A stretch of DNA of 29,777 bases from Omnitrophica WOR_2 bacterium RIFCSPHIGHO2_02_FULL_67_20 (GTDB lineage: Bacteria > Omnitrophota > Gorgyraeia > Aquiviventales > Aquiviventaceae): the NCBI GenBank assembly GCA_001805695.1, contig MHGT01000037.1, positions 1 through 29,777 of the forward strand, given 5' to 3'. Positions 13,465-21,099 of the stretch are shown here, piece after piece. The notes beneath the pieces were generated by a model. That model saw only the letters and a list, made by a program, of their open reading frames with translations, did no database searches and was not told the origin of the DNA. The first letter of the stretch is position 1, and the number at the start of each line of letters is the position of its first letter. Both the position numbers and the translations under genes were made by a program.

Positions 13465-14925
13465 TTAGCCCTTCCGGTTCGGCCAGGGCGCCGGGCGGTC
13501 CATCGGCGCCGATTTGAGGCGTGCCTTCCAGGCGTAGAGCGACCGGTCGGCCGCGTCCAAGACGTCCTGCGCGCGTTCGCGGTCCGGCTCCAGACGGCTC
13601 ATGCCGACGCTCAGCGTCACCGTCTTCACGCCGCGCGCAGCGCCCTCCGGAGCCTCGATGCGCACGCTGCGCAGCTTCTCCGCGACCGCCTCGGCCTGCG
13701 CCGGGGTGGTTTCCGGCAACGCGATGACGAATTCGTCGCCGCCGAACCTGGCCAGGATGTCGGACTGCCGCAGCGCCAGCGACAGCTCGTGGGCGACGCG
13801 TGTGAGGACGAAATCGCCGGCGTGGTGTCCCAGCCGGTCGTTCACCTGCTTGAAGCCGTTGAGGTCGACCATCAGGCAGGCAAACGGCCGCTGGTACCGT
13901 TTCGCCCGGTCGCATTCCCACTCGAGGCGCTCCAGGAAAAACCGCCGGTTGTACAGCCCGGTCAGCTCATCCCGGATGGCCAGCTCCCGCAGCCGCTCAG
14001 AGACCCGCCGCAGCGCCGCCGTGCGGCGCTCGACCGCCCGCTGGAGGATCCAGGTCCGCGCCGCCAGGATCCACACGATCACCGTGATGCCCGCCCCCGC
14101 GATGACGCCCAGGGCGATGACCAGGGCGTTGAGCCAGGAGAGCGTCTGCGCCACGGAGCTGCTGCCCGGCTGCATCTTGAGCAGCCACTTGGCGGCATCG
14201 ACCGCCACCGCCTCCTGCGCCACGATGGGGCCCGGGCCGCCGGAGGGCAGCATCCAGTCGCCGGTCTGGTAGAGGACCTGCGATCCGTCGAGGATCCGCA
14301 CGGGGTACGGATGGGGCAGGGTGGCGGCAAAGAAGTCGGCGAAGAGCGGCTTCAGGTCGAAGATGCCGATCACCGCCTGCTCGCGAGCGGCGGGGCTGCG
14401 CAGCGGCTCCAGCATGACGAGGAGCGGCCGCTCCGCCGGCGGCGAGGTCACGAAGGTGGACGGCACCCGCCAGGTTCCCCGCAGGCGCGTCCGCCGCTCG
14501 ACGGCGCGGTTGAGCTCGGCGAGCGAAGCCTTGGAGAGAGAGGCGGGTTGCGCCCACCACGCGGGCGGGTCGCTGCCGCGCACGAGCCCGACGCCGAGGA
14601 GGTGGCGGGTGTGCTGAACGGCGCTGCCGCCCATCGCCTCCAGCGGTCCGGCGGAAAGATCCGGTTGGCGGGACAGCGTGTCCCGGAGGAACGTGAGCGT
14701 GCCGCGGCGGCTTTGCAGCGAACGCACGAGCTGCTGGCCGGTCTGCGCGATGACAGTGCCGGTGTCGCTCCGGACCGCCTGCCGGCCGCGCCAGCGGATG
14801 GCGCCGATCAGGCCGAGGAGGACGACGCTGATGGCCAGCGTCACAATGGACGCGAACAGGATGCGCCGGTGACGCCTGGCAGAGAGGCGGACCATGTTCC
14901 CTTGGACGCGGGCCACGAGCGCCAT
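13465..14925 (-). CDS. Diguanylate cyclase with extracytoplasmic sensor domain
   Basis: Makes c-di-GMP from two GTP. The 486-residue protein has TM1 (about 21-43), an extracytoplasmic sensor region of about 220 residues (44-264), probably Cache/CHASE-like, TM2 (about 265-289), a short helical linker and a GGDEF domain. The active site is GGDEF at 395-399 (LARFGGDEFVIALPE). The allosteric I-site RQSD (386-389) lies the canonical five residues before it, so product inhibition is expected. ATG 14925 is given; it lies only 7 bases after a candidate -10 box. ATG 14895 (M11), with AAGGGA upstream, is an equally good start. The gene precedes the FIST-kinase genes by 90 bases on the same strand. Confidence 0.92.
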   Translation of the reverse strand: MALVARVQGNMVRLSARRHRRILFASIVTLAISVVLLGLIGAIRWRGRQAVRSDTGTVIAQTGQQLVRSLQSRRGTLTFLRDTLSRQPDLSAGPLEAMGGSAVQHTRHLLGVGLVRGSDPPAWWAQPASLSKASLAELNRAVERRTRLRGTWRVPSTFVTSPPAERPLLVMLEPLRSPAAREQAVIGIFDLKPLFADFFAATLPHPYPVRILDGSQVLYQTGDWMLPSGGPGPIVAQEAVAVDAAKWLLKMQPGSSSVAQTLSWLNALVIALGVIAGAGITVIVWILAARTWILQRAVERRTAALRRVSERLRELAIRDELTGLYNRRFFLERLEWECDRAKRYQRPFACLMVDLNGFKQVNDRLGHHAGDFVLTRVAHELSLALRQSDILARFGGDEFVIALPETTPAQAEAVAEKLRSVRIEAPEGAARGVKTVTLSVGMSRLEPDRERAQDVLDAADRSLYAWKARLKSAPMDRPAPWPNRKG

Positions 14926-14931
14926 AATGCC

Positions 14932-14961
14932 ATTCTAGCTCTCGGCGGCTGGCCCGGCCAA
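14932..14961 (-). promoter_or_regulatory. Candidate promoter of the diguanylate cyclase gene
   Basis: On the - strand TTGGCC (14961-14956), an 18-base spacer and TAGAAT (14937-14932). It lies just after the terminator of the preceding gene. It would give a leaderless message for ATG 14925 or a short leader for ATG 14895. Confidence 0.45.
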
Positions 14962-14962
14962 G

Positions 14963-14992
14963 AAAAAACCCCGCTCCAGTGAGGGAGCGGGG
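14963..14992 (-). terminator. Intrinsic terminator after the 84-residue unknown gene
   Basis: CCCCGCTCC / GGAGCGGGG 9-bp stem with a 6-base loop, followed by six T on the - strand. It separates the 15.0 kb gene from the cyclase gene downstream. Confidence 0.9.
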
Positions 14993-15010
14993 TGAGACAG
15001 CAAGGGCGGT

Positions 15011-15265
15011 TCAGAAGCCTGGAACGGAAGTGCAGCCGGTCGGCGGCTTGCTCTTCTTGACCTTCTCCAGGAGTAATTCGGCTTCCTGCAGCGCCTTGGA
15101 TTCGGATGCTTGCTTGGAGGCACCCTGCGCCTTCACGACCCAGGCGCCGGGGTCGGTGTTATCGATGGTCGTGTGGTAGACCGCGCCCAGGCGGAAGGTC
15201 ACGATGTTCACGGGCCAGCCGGCGAGCTGCGTCTTGCGCTCGGAATACTCTTCAGGCTTCGGCAT
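15011..15265 (-). CDS. Small unknown protein (84 aa)
   Basis: I do not recognise this protein. It is short and soluble: an N-terminal part that reads as a small beta unit (GWPVNIVTFRLGAVYHTTID, then NTDPGAWVVKAQG), then a Lys/Glu-rich helix (ESKALQEAELLLEKVKKSK) and a final TGCTSVPGF with a single Cys. No signal peptide or membrane segment is present and no clear Shine-Dalgarno sequence precedes the start. A very good intrinsic terminator follows the stop, which argues that it is a real gene. It lies downstream of the sulfurtransferase on the same strand, separated from it by a palindromic repeat. Confidence 0.65.
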   Translation of the reverse strand: MPKPEEYSERKTQLAGWPVNIVTFRLGAVYHTTIDNTDPGAWVVKAQGASKQASESKALQEAELLLEKVKKSKPPTGCTSVPGF

Positions 15266-15268
15266 TTT

Positions 15269-15343
15269 TTAGAGGATTTCGCAGATTTGAAAATCGATTT
15301 CGCAGATAATCTGTGAAATCAATTCGAAATCTGCGTCATCACC
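15269..15343. repeat. Intergenic palindromic repeat (ATTTCGCAGAT type)
   Basis: ATTTCGCAGATTTG and ATTTCGCAGATAAT on the left, and AATCTGTGAAATCAA and CGAAATCTGCGTCATC on the right, form nested inverted repeats. The words GATTTCGCAGAT and TGAAATC recur in the repeats at 22.3 and 23.1 kb. Confidence 0.7.
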
Positions 15344-15344
15344 T

Positions 15345-16205
15345 TTATGGTTTCTCCACCGGAGCCGCCACCAGGTTGCCCCACTCGGTCCAGCTGCCGT
15401 CGTAGTTTTTGACGTGCTGGTAGCCGAGGAGGTGCTTCAGGACGAACCAGGTGTGGCTGGAGCGCTCGCCGATGCGGCAGTAGGCGATGACCGGCTGCTC
15501 GCCGGTGATCCCCGCACTCCCGTAGAGCGCGCGCAGCTCCTCGGCGCTCTTGAAGGTGCCGTCGTCGTTGCACGCCTTGCCCCACGGGATGTTCGCAGCA
15601 CCCGGAATGTGGCCGCCGCGCTGGCAGGTCTCGGGCAGGCCGGGCGGGGCGAGGATCTCGCCGGAGTACTCCTGCGGGCTGCGGACATCCACCAGCTGGG
15701 CCGCGCGCTCGGACGAGGCCTTCATGACCTCCGGCAGGAACGCCCGGATGGTGGTGTCGGCCTCCTTGGCCTGATAGGAGGTGCGCGTGATCTTCGGGGT
15801 GTCGGTGGAGAGCTCGCGGCCCTCGGCGATCCATTTCTTGCGGCCGCCGTTCATGAGCCGCACGTCCTGATGGCCGTAGACCTTCAGCTGCCAGAACGCC
15901 CAGGCGGCGAACCAGTTGTTGTTGTCGCCGTACAGGATGATGGTGGTGTTGTTACCGATGCCGGACGAGCCCAGGAGCTTCTCGAAGGCGCCCTTCGGGA
16001 TGATGTCGCGGCGGACGGTGTCGCACAGCTGGGTGTCCCAGGCCCAGCCCACGGCGTTCGGGACATGGCCTTTGCCGTAGGCTGTGGTGTCGACATCCAC
16101 TTCCACGATGCGGATGGCCGCATCGTTCAGATGCTGGGCGACCCAATCCGTGCCGACCAGGACCCCGTGCTGGGTCGCCGCCGGGGAAGACGTCTGTACC
16201 GCCAT
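15345..16205 (-). CDS. Thiosulfate sulfurtransferase (tandem rhodanese)
   Basis: Moves a sulfane sulfur from thiosulfate (or a related donor) to a thiophilic acceptor such as cyanide or a protein thiol. The 286-residue protein has two rhodanese domains. The N-terminal one (about 15-135) is catalytically empty, with YGDNNNWFA where the active loop should be. The C-terminal one (about 160-280) has the nucleophile C243 in the loop CRIGERSS, the sequence typical of CysA-type rhodaneses. No signal peptide is seen, so it is cytoplasmic. The start ATG 16205 has an AGGAGG site, and a strong promoter lies at 16268-16297. It appears to be its own transcription unit. Confidence 0.93.
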   Translation of the reverse strand: MAVQTSSPAATQHGVLVGTDWVAQHLNDAAIRIVEVDVDTTAYGKGHVPNAVGWAWDTQLCDTVRRDIIPKGAFEKLLGSSGIGNNTTIILYGDNNNWFAAWAFWQLKVYGHQDVRLMNGGRKKWIAEGRELSTDTPKITRTSYQAKEADTTIRAFLPEVMKASSERAAQLVDVRSPQEYSGEILAPPGLPETCQRGGHIPGAANIPWGKACNDDGTFKSAEELRALYGSAGITGEQPVIAYCRIGERSSHTWFVLKHLLGYQHVKNYDGSWTEWGNLVAAPVEKP

Positions 16206-16267
16206 GAGTGCCTCCTTGGTGTGTGCGGCCTCACGCCGCGCAGGGAAGGATCGACCGGGAGGCCGTT

Positions 16268-16297
16268 ATTGTATCGCTCACCGACGGTGATTGTCAA
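16268..16297 (-). promoter_or_regulatory. Promoter of the sulfurtransferase gene
   Basis: On the - strand TTGACA (16297-16292), an 18-base spacer and TACAAT (16273-16268), about 60 bases before ATG 16205. It lies between the end of the cobalamin operon and the sulfurtransferase gene. Confidence 0.75.
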
Positions 16298-16320
16298 GCC
16301 GGAGCGACCCGCGCAGGCCC

Positions 16321-16998
16321 TCAACCGCTCCGCTGGAGCCGGTCAGCGGTTTGGAAGGCGTACCAGAGTGCGAGGAGGGTGAGCATCTCGGAGTAGAGGA
16401 ACGGCCGGACGTACCATCCTCCCGCCGCGACGAGCAGCCCGTCCATCGCCAGGCAGCTGTGGGCTGCGGCCAACAGCAGCAAGGCCGCCCGGATGGCGGG
16501 AACGGGGATCTTCCAGACGAGCAGGAGGCAGAGTCCGACAAAGCCGATGACGAAAAGCGTCTGGACGGCCGATGTGAACATCCGCCAGCCCGGCGTGAGC
16601 GAGACCGCCCATCCGACGATCCGGTCGGCGACCGGGGTCGCGTGCCCGAAGAGGATGAGTGCTGCGTAGGCGGCCAGGAAGGGGCTGAAGCGGAGCAGCA
16701 GCTTCTTCGGCGTCATGGCGGGGTGGCGGATGAGCGCATCGACCGCGAAGACGCTGGGCAGGGTCAGGCCGACCGCGCTCCCGAACCACAGCCGGCGCAG
16801 CGCCCAGACGCGCTCGGGCGTCTCAGCCAGGGCAAAGCACGCCATTGCGGCGTATCGCCCCGCGACGAAGAGGCCCGCGGCCATGAGGAGCCAGCGGAGC
16901 CATCTCGGCGAGACGCAAGCGTAGGCGGTGAGAGCCAAGAGCGCGAGGCCGAAGGCCAGCCCCAGCAGAAAGAGATAGCCTCCGGCCACGCCGCTCAT
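16321..16998 (-). CDS. Unknown multi-pass membrane protein in the B12-riboswitch operon
   Basis: I do not recognise this 225-residue protein. It is very hydrophobic, with about six or seven membrane segments (for example around 5-27, 33-55, 72-88, 106-120, 138-160, 167-185, 195-215), and short charged loops. It has no known catalytic motif. It starts 7 bases after the DUF6580-like gene, so both are surely in one operon led by the TonB receptor and the cobalamin riboswitch. A role in moving or handling corrinoid or cobalt at the inner membrane is inferred from this position alone. Confidence 0.8.
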   Translation of the reverse strand: MSGVAGGYLFLLGLAFGLALLALTAYACVSPRWLRWLLMAAGLFVAGRYAAMACFALAETPERVWALRRLWFGSAVGLTLPSVFAVDALIRHPAMTPKKLLLRFSPFLAAYAALILFGHATPVADRIVGWAVSLTPGWRMFTSAVQTLFVIGFVGLCLLLVWKIPVPAIRAALLLLAAAHSCLAMDGLLVAAGGWYVRPFLYSEMLTLLALWYAFQTADRLQRSG

Positions 16999-17005
16999 AA
17001 TTCCG

Positions 17006-17536
17006 TCAGCCAGGCCCCGCCGGGCTGCGGATGGGGAGACCTCCCCGCAGCGCGGCGTAGGCGCCGAAGAGCGCGGCGGTGTAGACGAGGTCGCCCCCGA
17101 CGGTGTTGCGGAAGAAGGGCAGGCCGGCCAGGTAGCACTCCCACAACCCGGACGCCGTCGGCGGATAGAGGCCGCCCGAGGCCCAGACGCCGAAGTTGCT
17201 GATGATGAAGAACAGGCACGAGCCGATCAGCGAGGCGCACAGGATGCGCCCCGGGCTCGGGTGGCGGCGGAGCCACCAGCCGAGCGTCCCGGTCACGGCG
17301 AAGGCGGCCCAGGTAAACGGCGCTGTCCGGTGCCACATGATGAGCAGGTCGCTCACCCCGACGATCGCCAGCGGCAGGAGCACCCCCCAGCGTTTCGAGA
17401 GGTAGGTCCCGCCGAACAGGGCGATGGCCATCACCGGCGTCGCATTCCAGGGATGGGGGACCAGCCTGGCCAGGATGCCCAACACGATGAGGCCGGCAGC
17501 CAGCCGGCCGTGCCTTGACGGTTCGGAAATGGTCAT
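17006..17536 (-). CDS. DUF6580-like integral membrane protein
   Basis: The 176-residue inner-membrane protein has about five or six helices and the conserved segments I associate with DUF6580: an N-terminal RLVPHPWNATPVMAIALFGG, then LPLAIVGVSDLLIM, and a C-terminal FIISNFGVW, CYLAGLPFF and GGDLVYTAALFG. The architecture (six short helices, loops with conserved Asn/Asp/Gly) recalls S-components of ECF vitamin transporters, but no EcfA/EcfT energising genes are in the window. It lies 69 bases after the TonB receptor gene and just before another membrane protein, all under one B12 riboswitch. It is a good candidate for the inner-membrane part of corrinoid uptake; this is inference. Confidence 0.8.
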   Translation of the reverse strand: MTISEPSRHGRLAAGLIVLGILARLVPHPWNATPVMAIALFGGTYLSKRWGVLLPLAIVGVSDLLIMWHRTAPFTWAAFAVTGTLGWWLRRHPSPGRILCASLIGSCLFFIISNFGVWASGGLYPPTASGLWECYLAGLPFFRNTVGGDLVYTAALFGAYAALRGGLPIRSPAGPG

Positions 17537-17605
17537 CAGCCCTCCTCAGTGTTCACCCAATTGAAGCTATTGTAGCCCTATGCTCGGACGGCGTAAAGTC
17601 GCCGC

Positions 17606-19621
17606 TCAAAACGTCACGGTGATGCCGCCGAGGAACGTGGTCGGCGGCATGGGCGCCTCGCCCGCCCCCAAGAGGTTCAGGCTGTTGCTGGACTGGTAGG
17701 TGCTGTACTCCTCGTTGGTCACGTTGTCGACCTTGAAGTAGGCCGTCATCACCGGCCAAGCCGCACCGTGCCGGGGCAGCTCGTAGCGGCAGAGCAGGTT
17801 GAGGACGCCGTAGTTATCGGCGCCGCTCAGGCTGTTGCTGAGGTCGTTGAACCTGACCGCGTCGGCGACGAGCGTCCAGTCCAGGTCGATCCACAGCGAG
17901 TCAAGCGGCGAGGCGCCGATCCCGGCATGGAACGTGTGCTCCGGCGTGCCCGGGATGGTGTTGCCGACGAACGCGCCCTCGCGGAACTCCGCGTCGATGA
18001 ACGTATACGCGGCGTAGCCGCGCACGCGCCGGTCGGGCAGCTCGCCGCGCACGCCAAGTTCGACCCCGAAGCGCCGGGTGTCGAAGTTCTCATTGGTGGC
18101 CGTCACGGGGTTGAAGAGAATTTCCCGGTCGATGTTCGTGTAGAAGGCGGTTGCGTTCGCGCGGGCCAGACCCGCCGAGAGCCGGACCCCGGCTTCATAG
18201 GCGTCGCCCTGCTGAGGCTTCAAGTCCGCGTTGCTGCGGGCAAAGCTGCCCAGGCGGGACGAGAAGTCATCGACGTTGGGCGCCTTGAACGGCCTGGCGT
18301 AGGAGGCGAAGAGGTCCAGCCGCTGCGGCACCGCGTTGACGATGAGGCCGAGCTTGGGGCTCCACCCCTGGAACCGCAGGCCGCCGGTGAAATCAGGGAA
18401 GCTGAGCGACTCCTCGTAGCGTGACTTGTCGAAGCGCAGCCCTCCGACCACCGAGACCCGGTCCCACAGCGTCAGCGTGTCCTCCACGTGCATCCCATAG
18501 CCGCTCCGGTTCGATTCGCTATCCGGGCCGGCGAAGGCGTCGCGGTCGCCGGTCGTGGCTTTGTCTTCGGTCAGTTCGAGCCCGCTGACGAGGAGGTTGT
18601 CGAGCGCTCCTGCGGTCCATTCCGAGTTGGTGCTCAGCAGCAGACCGCGCGAGGGCGTAATGGTGAACGCGTTGAAGTCGATCGAGTCTTCTGAATGCTG
18701 GAGCTGCCGGCGCCAGAACAGGGTCACGGCGCTCGAGAGGCCTTGCCACGGCCCCGTGACCACATCGAGCGAGAGCTGATCGATGTCATTCGTGTTGGAC
18801 CCATGGAACGGGTTCGTTTGCCGGCGGCGCTGCTCGGTCTGGGCCGCGGTCAGCAGTCCCGGAAAGGCCGTCGTGTCCTCGCTGTGCAGCAGGTTGAACT
18901 GCGCGTCCAGGCCGGGCGCGACGGCCCAGCCGGCGTTGGTCGTGATGGTCGTGTTGCGCGACCAGGAGGACTCCCGGTAGCCGTCCACCAGCCGCCTCGT
19001 GTACCCCACCCCGTAGCGCACCGGCTTGGTGGCTCCCCGGACGGCGGCGTGATACTTCTGCCAGCCGTAGGAGCCGAGTTCCACGCCGCTGTCCGTCTCC
19101 AGCTGCCGGGGGGCGTCATGCTTCATGAGGATGTTGATGACCCCGCCCAGCGCCCCTTCTCCATAGCTCACCCCGCCGCCGCCGCGCAGGACCTCGATCC
19201 GTTCGATGTCATCCAGCGGGATCGCCTGCCAGTGGACATCGTCTCCCGTGATGCGGTTCTGCCTGATGCCATCGACCAGCACCAGCGCGTTCGTGCGGGA
19301 GCTGTTGACGATGCCGCGCAAGTTCACGGTGCTGTCCGATCCCAATCCGAAGCCTTGCTGGTCGGAGAAGGTGACGCCTTCGGCATGGGCGAGCGCCTCC
19401 TGGATGGTCGAAGCCCCGGAACGGCGGATGTCCTCCGCGGTGATGACGGTGACATTGGCGGGAACCCGGGAGGCGTCCAGGCGCAGGCCTGGAATCCGCC
19501 GGGACGCGGAGATCTCTTCCGTAGACGGCCGCTCAGGGATGGGTTGTGCGGAAAGCGGTGCGACCGCCGCGAGCGCAGCGACAGCTACACCAGCGGGCAG
19601 TCCGATGACCCGACGAACCAT
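17606..19621 (-). CDS. TonB-dependent outer-membrane receptor, probable corrinoid (BtuB-like) receptor
   Basis: The 671-residue outer-membrane protein has a signal peptide (about 1-25, ending LSAQP), a plug domain (about 45-165: VPANVTVITAEDIRRSGAST, then the conserved VNLRGI and IERIEVLRGG segments) and a 22-strand-type beta barrel (about 170-671) ending in an aromatic residue (GGITVTF). It imports a ligand with energy from TonB-ExbB-ExbD, none of which is in this window. The ligand assignment rests on the cobalamin riboswitch and attenuator in its leader, not on the protein itself. It is the first gene of a three-gene operon with two inner-membrane proteins. The start codon ATG 19621 is preceded by AGGAGG. 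Confidence 0.93.
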   Translation of the reverse strand: MVRRVIGLPAGVAVAALAAVAPLSAQPIPERPSTEEISASRRIPGLRLDASRVPANVTVITAEDIRRSGASTIQEALAHAEGVTFSDQQGFGLGSDSTVNLRGIVNSSRTNALVLVDGIRQNRITGDDVHWQAIPLDDIERIEVLRGGGGVSYGEGALGGVINILMKHDAPRQLETDSGVELGSYGWQKYHAAVRGATKPVRYGVGYTRRLVDGYRESSWSRNTTITTNAGWAVAPGLDAQFNLLHSEDTTAFPGLLTAAQTEQRRRQTNPFHGSNTNDIDQLSLDVVTGPWQGLSSAVTLFWRRQLQHSEDSIDFNAFTITPSRGLLLSTNSEWTAGALDNLLVSGLELTEDKATTGDRDAFAGPDSESNRSGYGMHVEDTLTLWDRVSVVGGLRFDKSRYEESLSFPDFTGGLRFQGWSPKLGLIVNAVPQRLDLFASYARPFKAPNVDDFSSRLGSFARSNADLKPQQGDAYEAGVRLSAGLARANATAFYTNIDREILFNPVTATNENFDTRRFGVELGVRGELPDRRVRGYAAYTFIDAEFREGAFVGNTIPGTPEHTFHAGIGASPLDSLWIDLDWTLVADAVRFNDLSNSLSGADNYGVLNLLCRYELPRHGAAWPVMTAYFKVDNVTNEEYSTYQSSNSLNLLGAGEAPMPPTTFLGGITVTF

Positions 19622-19685
19622 TGATGCCTCCTCCCCGATATCCGCGGGGCGCGCCGGGAGCCAGTCGAGGAAGGGCGGGGCTCAC

Positions 19686-19715
19686 AAAAAACCCTGACGA
19701 CGGACGCCGTCAGGG
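19686..19715 (-). terminator. Riboswitch expression platform: intrinsic terminator
   Basis: CCCTGACG-GCGTCCGT-CGTCAGGG stem-loop on the - strand, directly followed by TTTTTT. It lies between the cobalamin aptamer and the TonB-receptor start. It is the likely off switch: B12 binding would favour this hairpin and stop transcription. Confidence 0.88.
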
Positions 19716-19767
19716 AAGGTCCCGATTTGCCTTCACCCTGGACTCGCTCCACGGAGTGCAGTGAAGA

Positions 19768-19923
19768 GTTCGATGGGCAGGTCTTCTGGCTCCCCGCTCA
19801 CCCTTACGCCTTCCCATCCTGCACCGACCGGTGCAGCACAGTGGCTGTTGTAAGGGGACGTGCCGGGGTTACAGCGGCGGGTCCGCGCCTGAGTCGCACA
19901 GGCTTCCCTTGGACCCATCGAAC
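19768..19923 (-). promoter_or_regulatory. Cobalamin (adenosylcobalamin-type) riboswitch aptamer
   Basis: Read on the - strand: a perfect 10-bp closing stem P1 (GTTCGATGGG at 19923-19914 with CCCATCGAAC at 19777-19768). It is followed by AAGGGAAGCC, the segment GACCCGCCGCTGTAAC, then the B12 box GCCACTG (19845-19839), GATGGGAAGGCG, and the 3' conserved AGCCAGAAGACCTGCC. Order and motifs match the cobalamin riboswitch class. It controls the TonB receptor and the two downstream membrane-protein genes. Confidence 0.95.
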
Positions 19924-19939
19924 GCCAACTTGTGCCGGC

Positions 19940-19968
19940 AGGATAGGCCGCGCTCGCGCGGCTGTCAA
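19940..19968 (-). promoter_or_regulatory. Promoter of the riboswitch operon
   Basis: On the - strand TTGACA (19968-19963), a 17-base spacer and TATCCT (19945-19940). It places the start of transcription a few bases before the aptamer P1 stem. Confidence 0.8.
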
Positions 19969-19996
19969 GTGAAAAAACCGCGGTGAAGGGAATCGA

Positions 19997-20410
19997 TTAC
20001 GGCTGCCGGCGCTGCTTCATGCACACGGGGCAGTCGGTGGAAAACTCGAGGTAGCGGTCCTTCACCTTCGGCGTCCAGAAGGTCAGGATTTCGCCCACCC
20101 CGGCCAGCGTGCGCTTGACGGTCTGGCCGACCCCCTTGCCGATGCCGACGAAGACATTGCCGCCGCTCCGCACTTCATGCACGGGCTGGCTGATGAGCTC
20201 CGTCCACCCGAGAGCCGTGTTCGCCGCTCCCCGCACGAGTGTCGTGCCGGCTTTCGTCGGGTAGCCGACCGATGGGTCGGAGATCCGGCCGCAGATCGGG
20301 CAGACGGTCTGCGGTGTCGCTCGTTCCTCCGCAAGCACCGGTCCCGAGGCGCCCAGCACGACCGCGATCCCAAGCGCTGCGGCCGCCGCTCGTGATGCAC
20401 GTCCCGTCAT
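19997..20410 (-). CDS. Exosortase-associated protein, TIGR04073-like (137 aa)
   Basis: Small secreted protein with a signal peptide (about 1-27, ending VLAEE). Two CxxC pairs (CPICG near 37-41 and CPVCM near the C-terminus) suggest a bound metal. The core NTALGWTEL, then VFVGIGKGVGQTVKR, matches the family named TIGR04073 (exosortase system-associated). It is a paralogue of the next gene upstream, sharing the NTxLGW and VGIGKGV blocks. The start ATG 20410 has a GGGAGGAATC ribosome site. It lies upstream of the B12 operon on the same strand. No exosortase gene is in the window, so the connection to protein sorting rests on the family name alone. The CxxC pairs distinguish it from its neighbour. 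Confidence 0.82.
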   Translation of the reverse strand: MTGRASRAAAAALGIAVVLGASGPVLAEERATPQTVCPICGRISDPSVGYPTKAGTTLVRGAANTALGWTELISQPVHEVRSGGNVFVGIGKGVGQTVKRTLAGVGEILTFWTPKVKDRYLEFSTDCPVCMKQRRQP

Positions 20411-20503
20411 GATTCCTCCCGCTGTTCATTCACGCGGCCGCCCATGGCCCGCGACCGTTTCACTCATTATTCTCATTTCCCGCCGTCACCACAAGCAAAA
20501 ACA

Positions 20504-20535
20504 ACAAGCCCTTGCGGGTGCCCGCAAGGGCTTGT
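20504..20535 (-). terminator. Intrinsic terminator between the two TIGR04073 genes
   Basis: Perfect 15-bp stem (ACAAGCCCTTGCGGG with its complement) and a 2-base loop, followed on the - strand by a T-rich TGTTTTTGC stretch. It ends the 20.6 kb gene transcript, so the two paralogues are probably expressed separately. Confidence 0.85.
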
Positions 20536-20560
20536 GTACTGGCGGGAAAGAACGCGGTTG

Positions 20561-20905
20561 TTAACTGCCGCTCAGGACATCCGTGCCGCCTTCTGGGAGC
20601 GGAATGTCGATCTGAGGAATGGGAAACGTGACGGCATGCGCAGCGCCACCCACGGTCTGTCCGACCGCGTTCCAGACGCCCTTGCCGATGCCGACCAGCA
20701 CGTTCTCTCCCGACTGGCTCGCCTTCATCGGCGTCCGGAAGAGCGAGGTCCACCCGAGCAGGGTATTGGTCAAGCCGTACTTGAGCTTGCCCGTGGCCTT
20801 GTCCCCGTAGGTGGTGCCATCCGCCCACGAACTTGCCGCCGATGCCGTCATCGGTACTGCGAGCAACGCGGCGCACAGCAGCGCCAACCCGATTCGCTTG
20901 CCCAT
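20561..20905 (-). CDS. Exosortase-associated protein, TIGR04073-like (114 aa)
   Basis: Small secreted protein with a signal peptide (about 1-24, MGKRIGLALLCAALLAVPMTASA). The family core is KLKYGLTNTLLGWTSLFRTP, then GENVLVGIGKGVWNAVGQTV. It lacks the CxxC pairs of its paralogue at 20.0 kb. The start ATG 20905 is preceded by AGGAGG at 5 bases; a GTG two codons earlier is less likely. It has its own promoter (20936-20964) and a strong terminator. The two proteins probably came from a local duplication followed by divergence. Function is unknown; the family is listed as associated with exosortase systems, which is established naming rather than known biochemistry. Confidence 0.83.
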   Translation of the reverse strand: MGKRIGLALLCAALLAVPMTASAASSWADGTTYGDKATGKLKYGLTNTLLGWTSLFRTPMKASQSGENVLVGIGKGVWNAVGQTVGGAAHAVTFPIPQIDIPLPEGGTDVLSGS

Positions 20906-20935
20906 CCCCACCTCCTGTGGTTAGTGGTTAGCGGA

Positions 20936-20964
20936 AGTCTAGCATTGGTTATTGGATTTTGCAA
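20936..20964 (-). promoter_or_regulatory. Promoter of the 20.6 kb gene
   Basis: On the - strand TTGCAA (20964-20959), a 17-base spacer and TAGACT (20941-20936), followed by AGGAGG and ATG 20905. Confidence 0.55.
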
Positions 20965-21039
20965 GGTGTTTTTTAAGCAGGTGTTCTCGCGTCGGGGTCG
21001 CTGATCGGCGTTGCGATCGGCGTCCGTCGCCGGCTTCAA

Positions 21040-21069
21040 TTGACACTCGTTGAGGCCGCATGATAGCAT
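21040..21069 (+). promoter_or_regulatory. Promoter of the bifunctional nuclease gene
   Basis: TTGACA (21040-21045), an 18-base spacer and TAGCAT (21064-21069), then GAGGGAG and ATG 21100. It is divergent from the promoter at 20936-20964. Confidence 0.6.
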
Positions 21070-21099
21070 TGAAGTGCATCCACCGCGAGGGAGCGTCAC

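Noticed and set aside
13447..14982. 511-codon open frame on the + strand
   Set aside because: It lies antisense to the diguanylate cyclase, which has an intact GGDEF and I-site. The sequence is Arg/Gln/His-rich without motifs.
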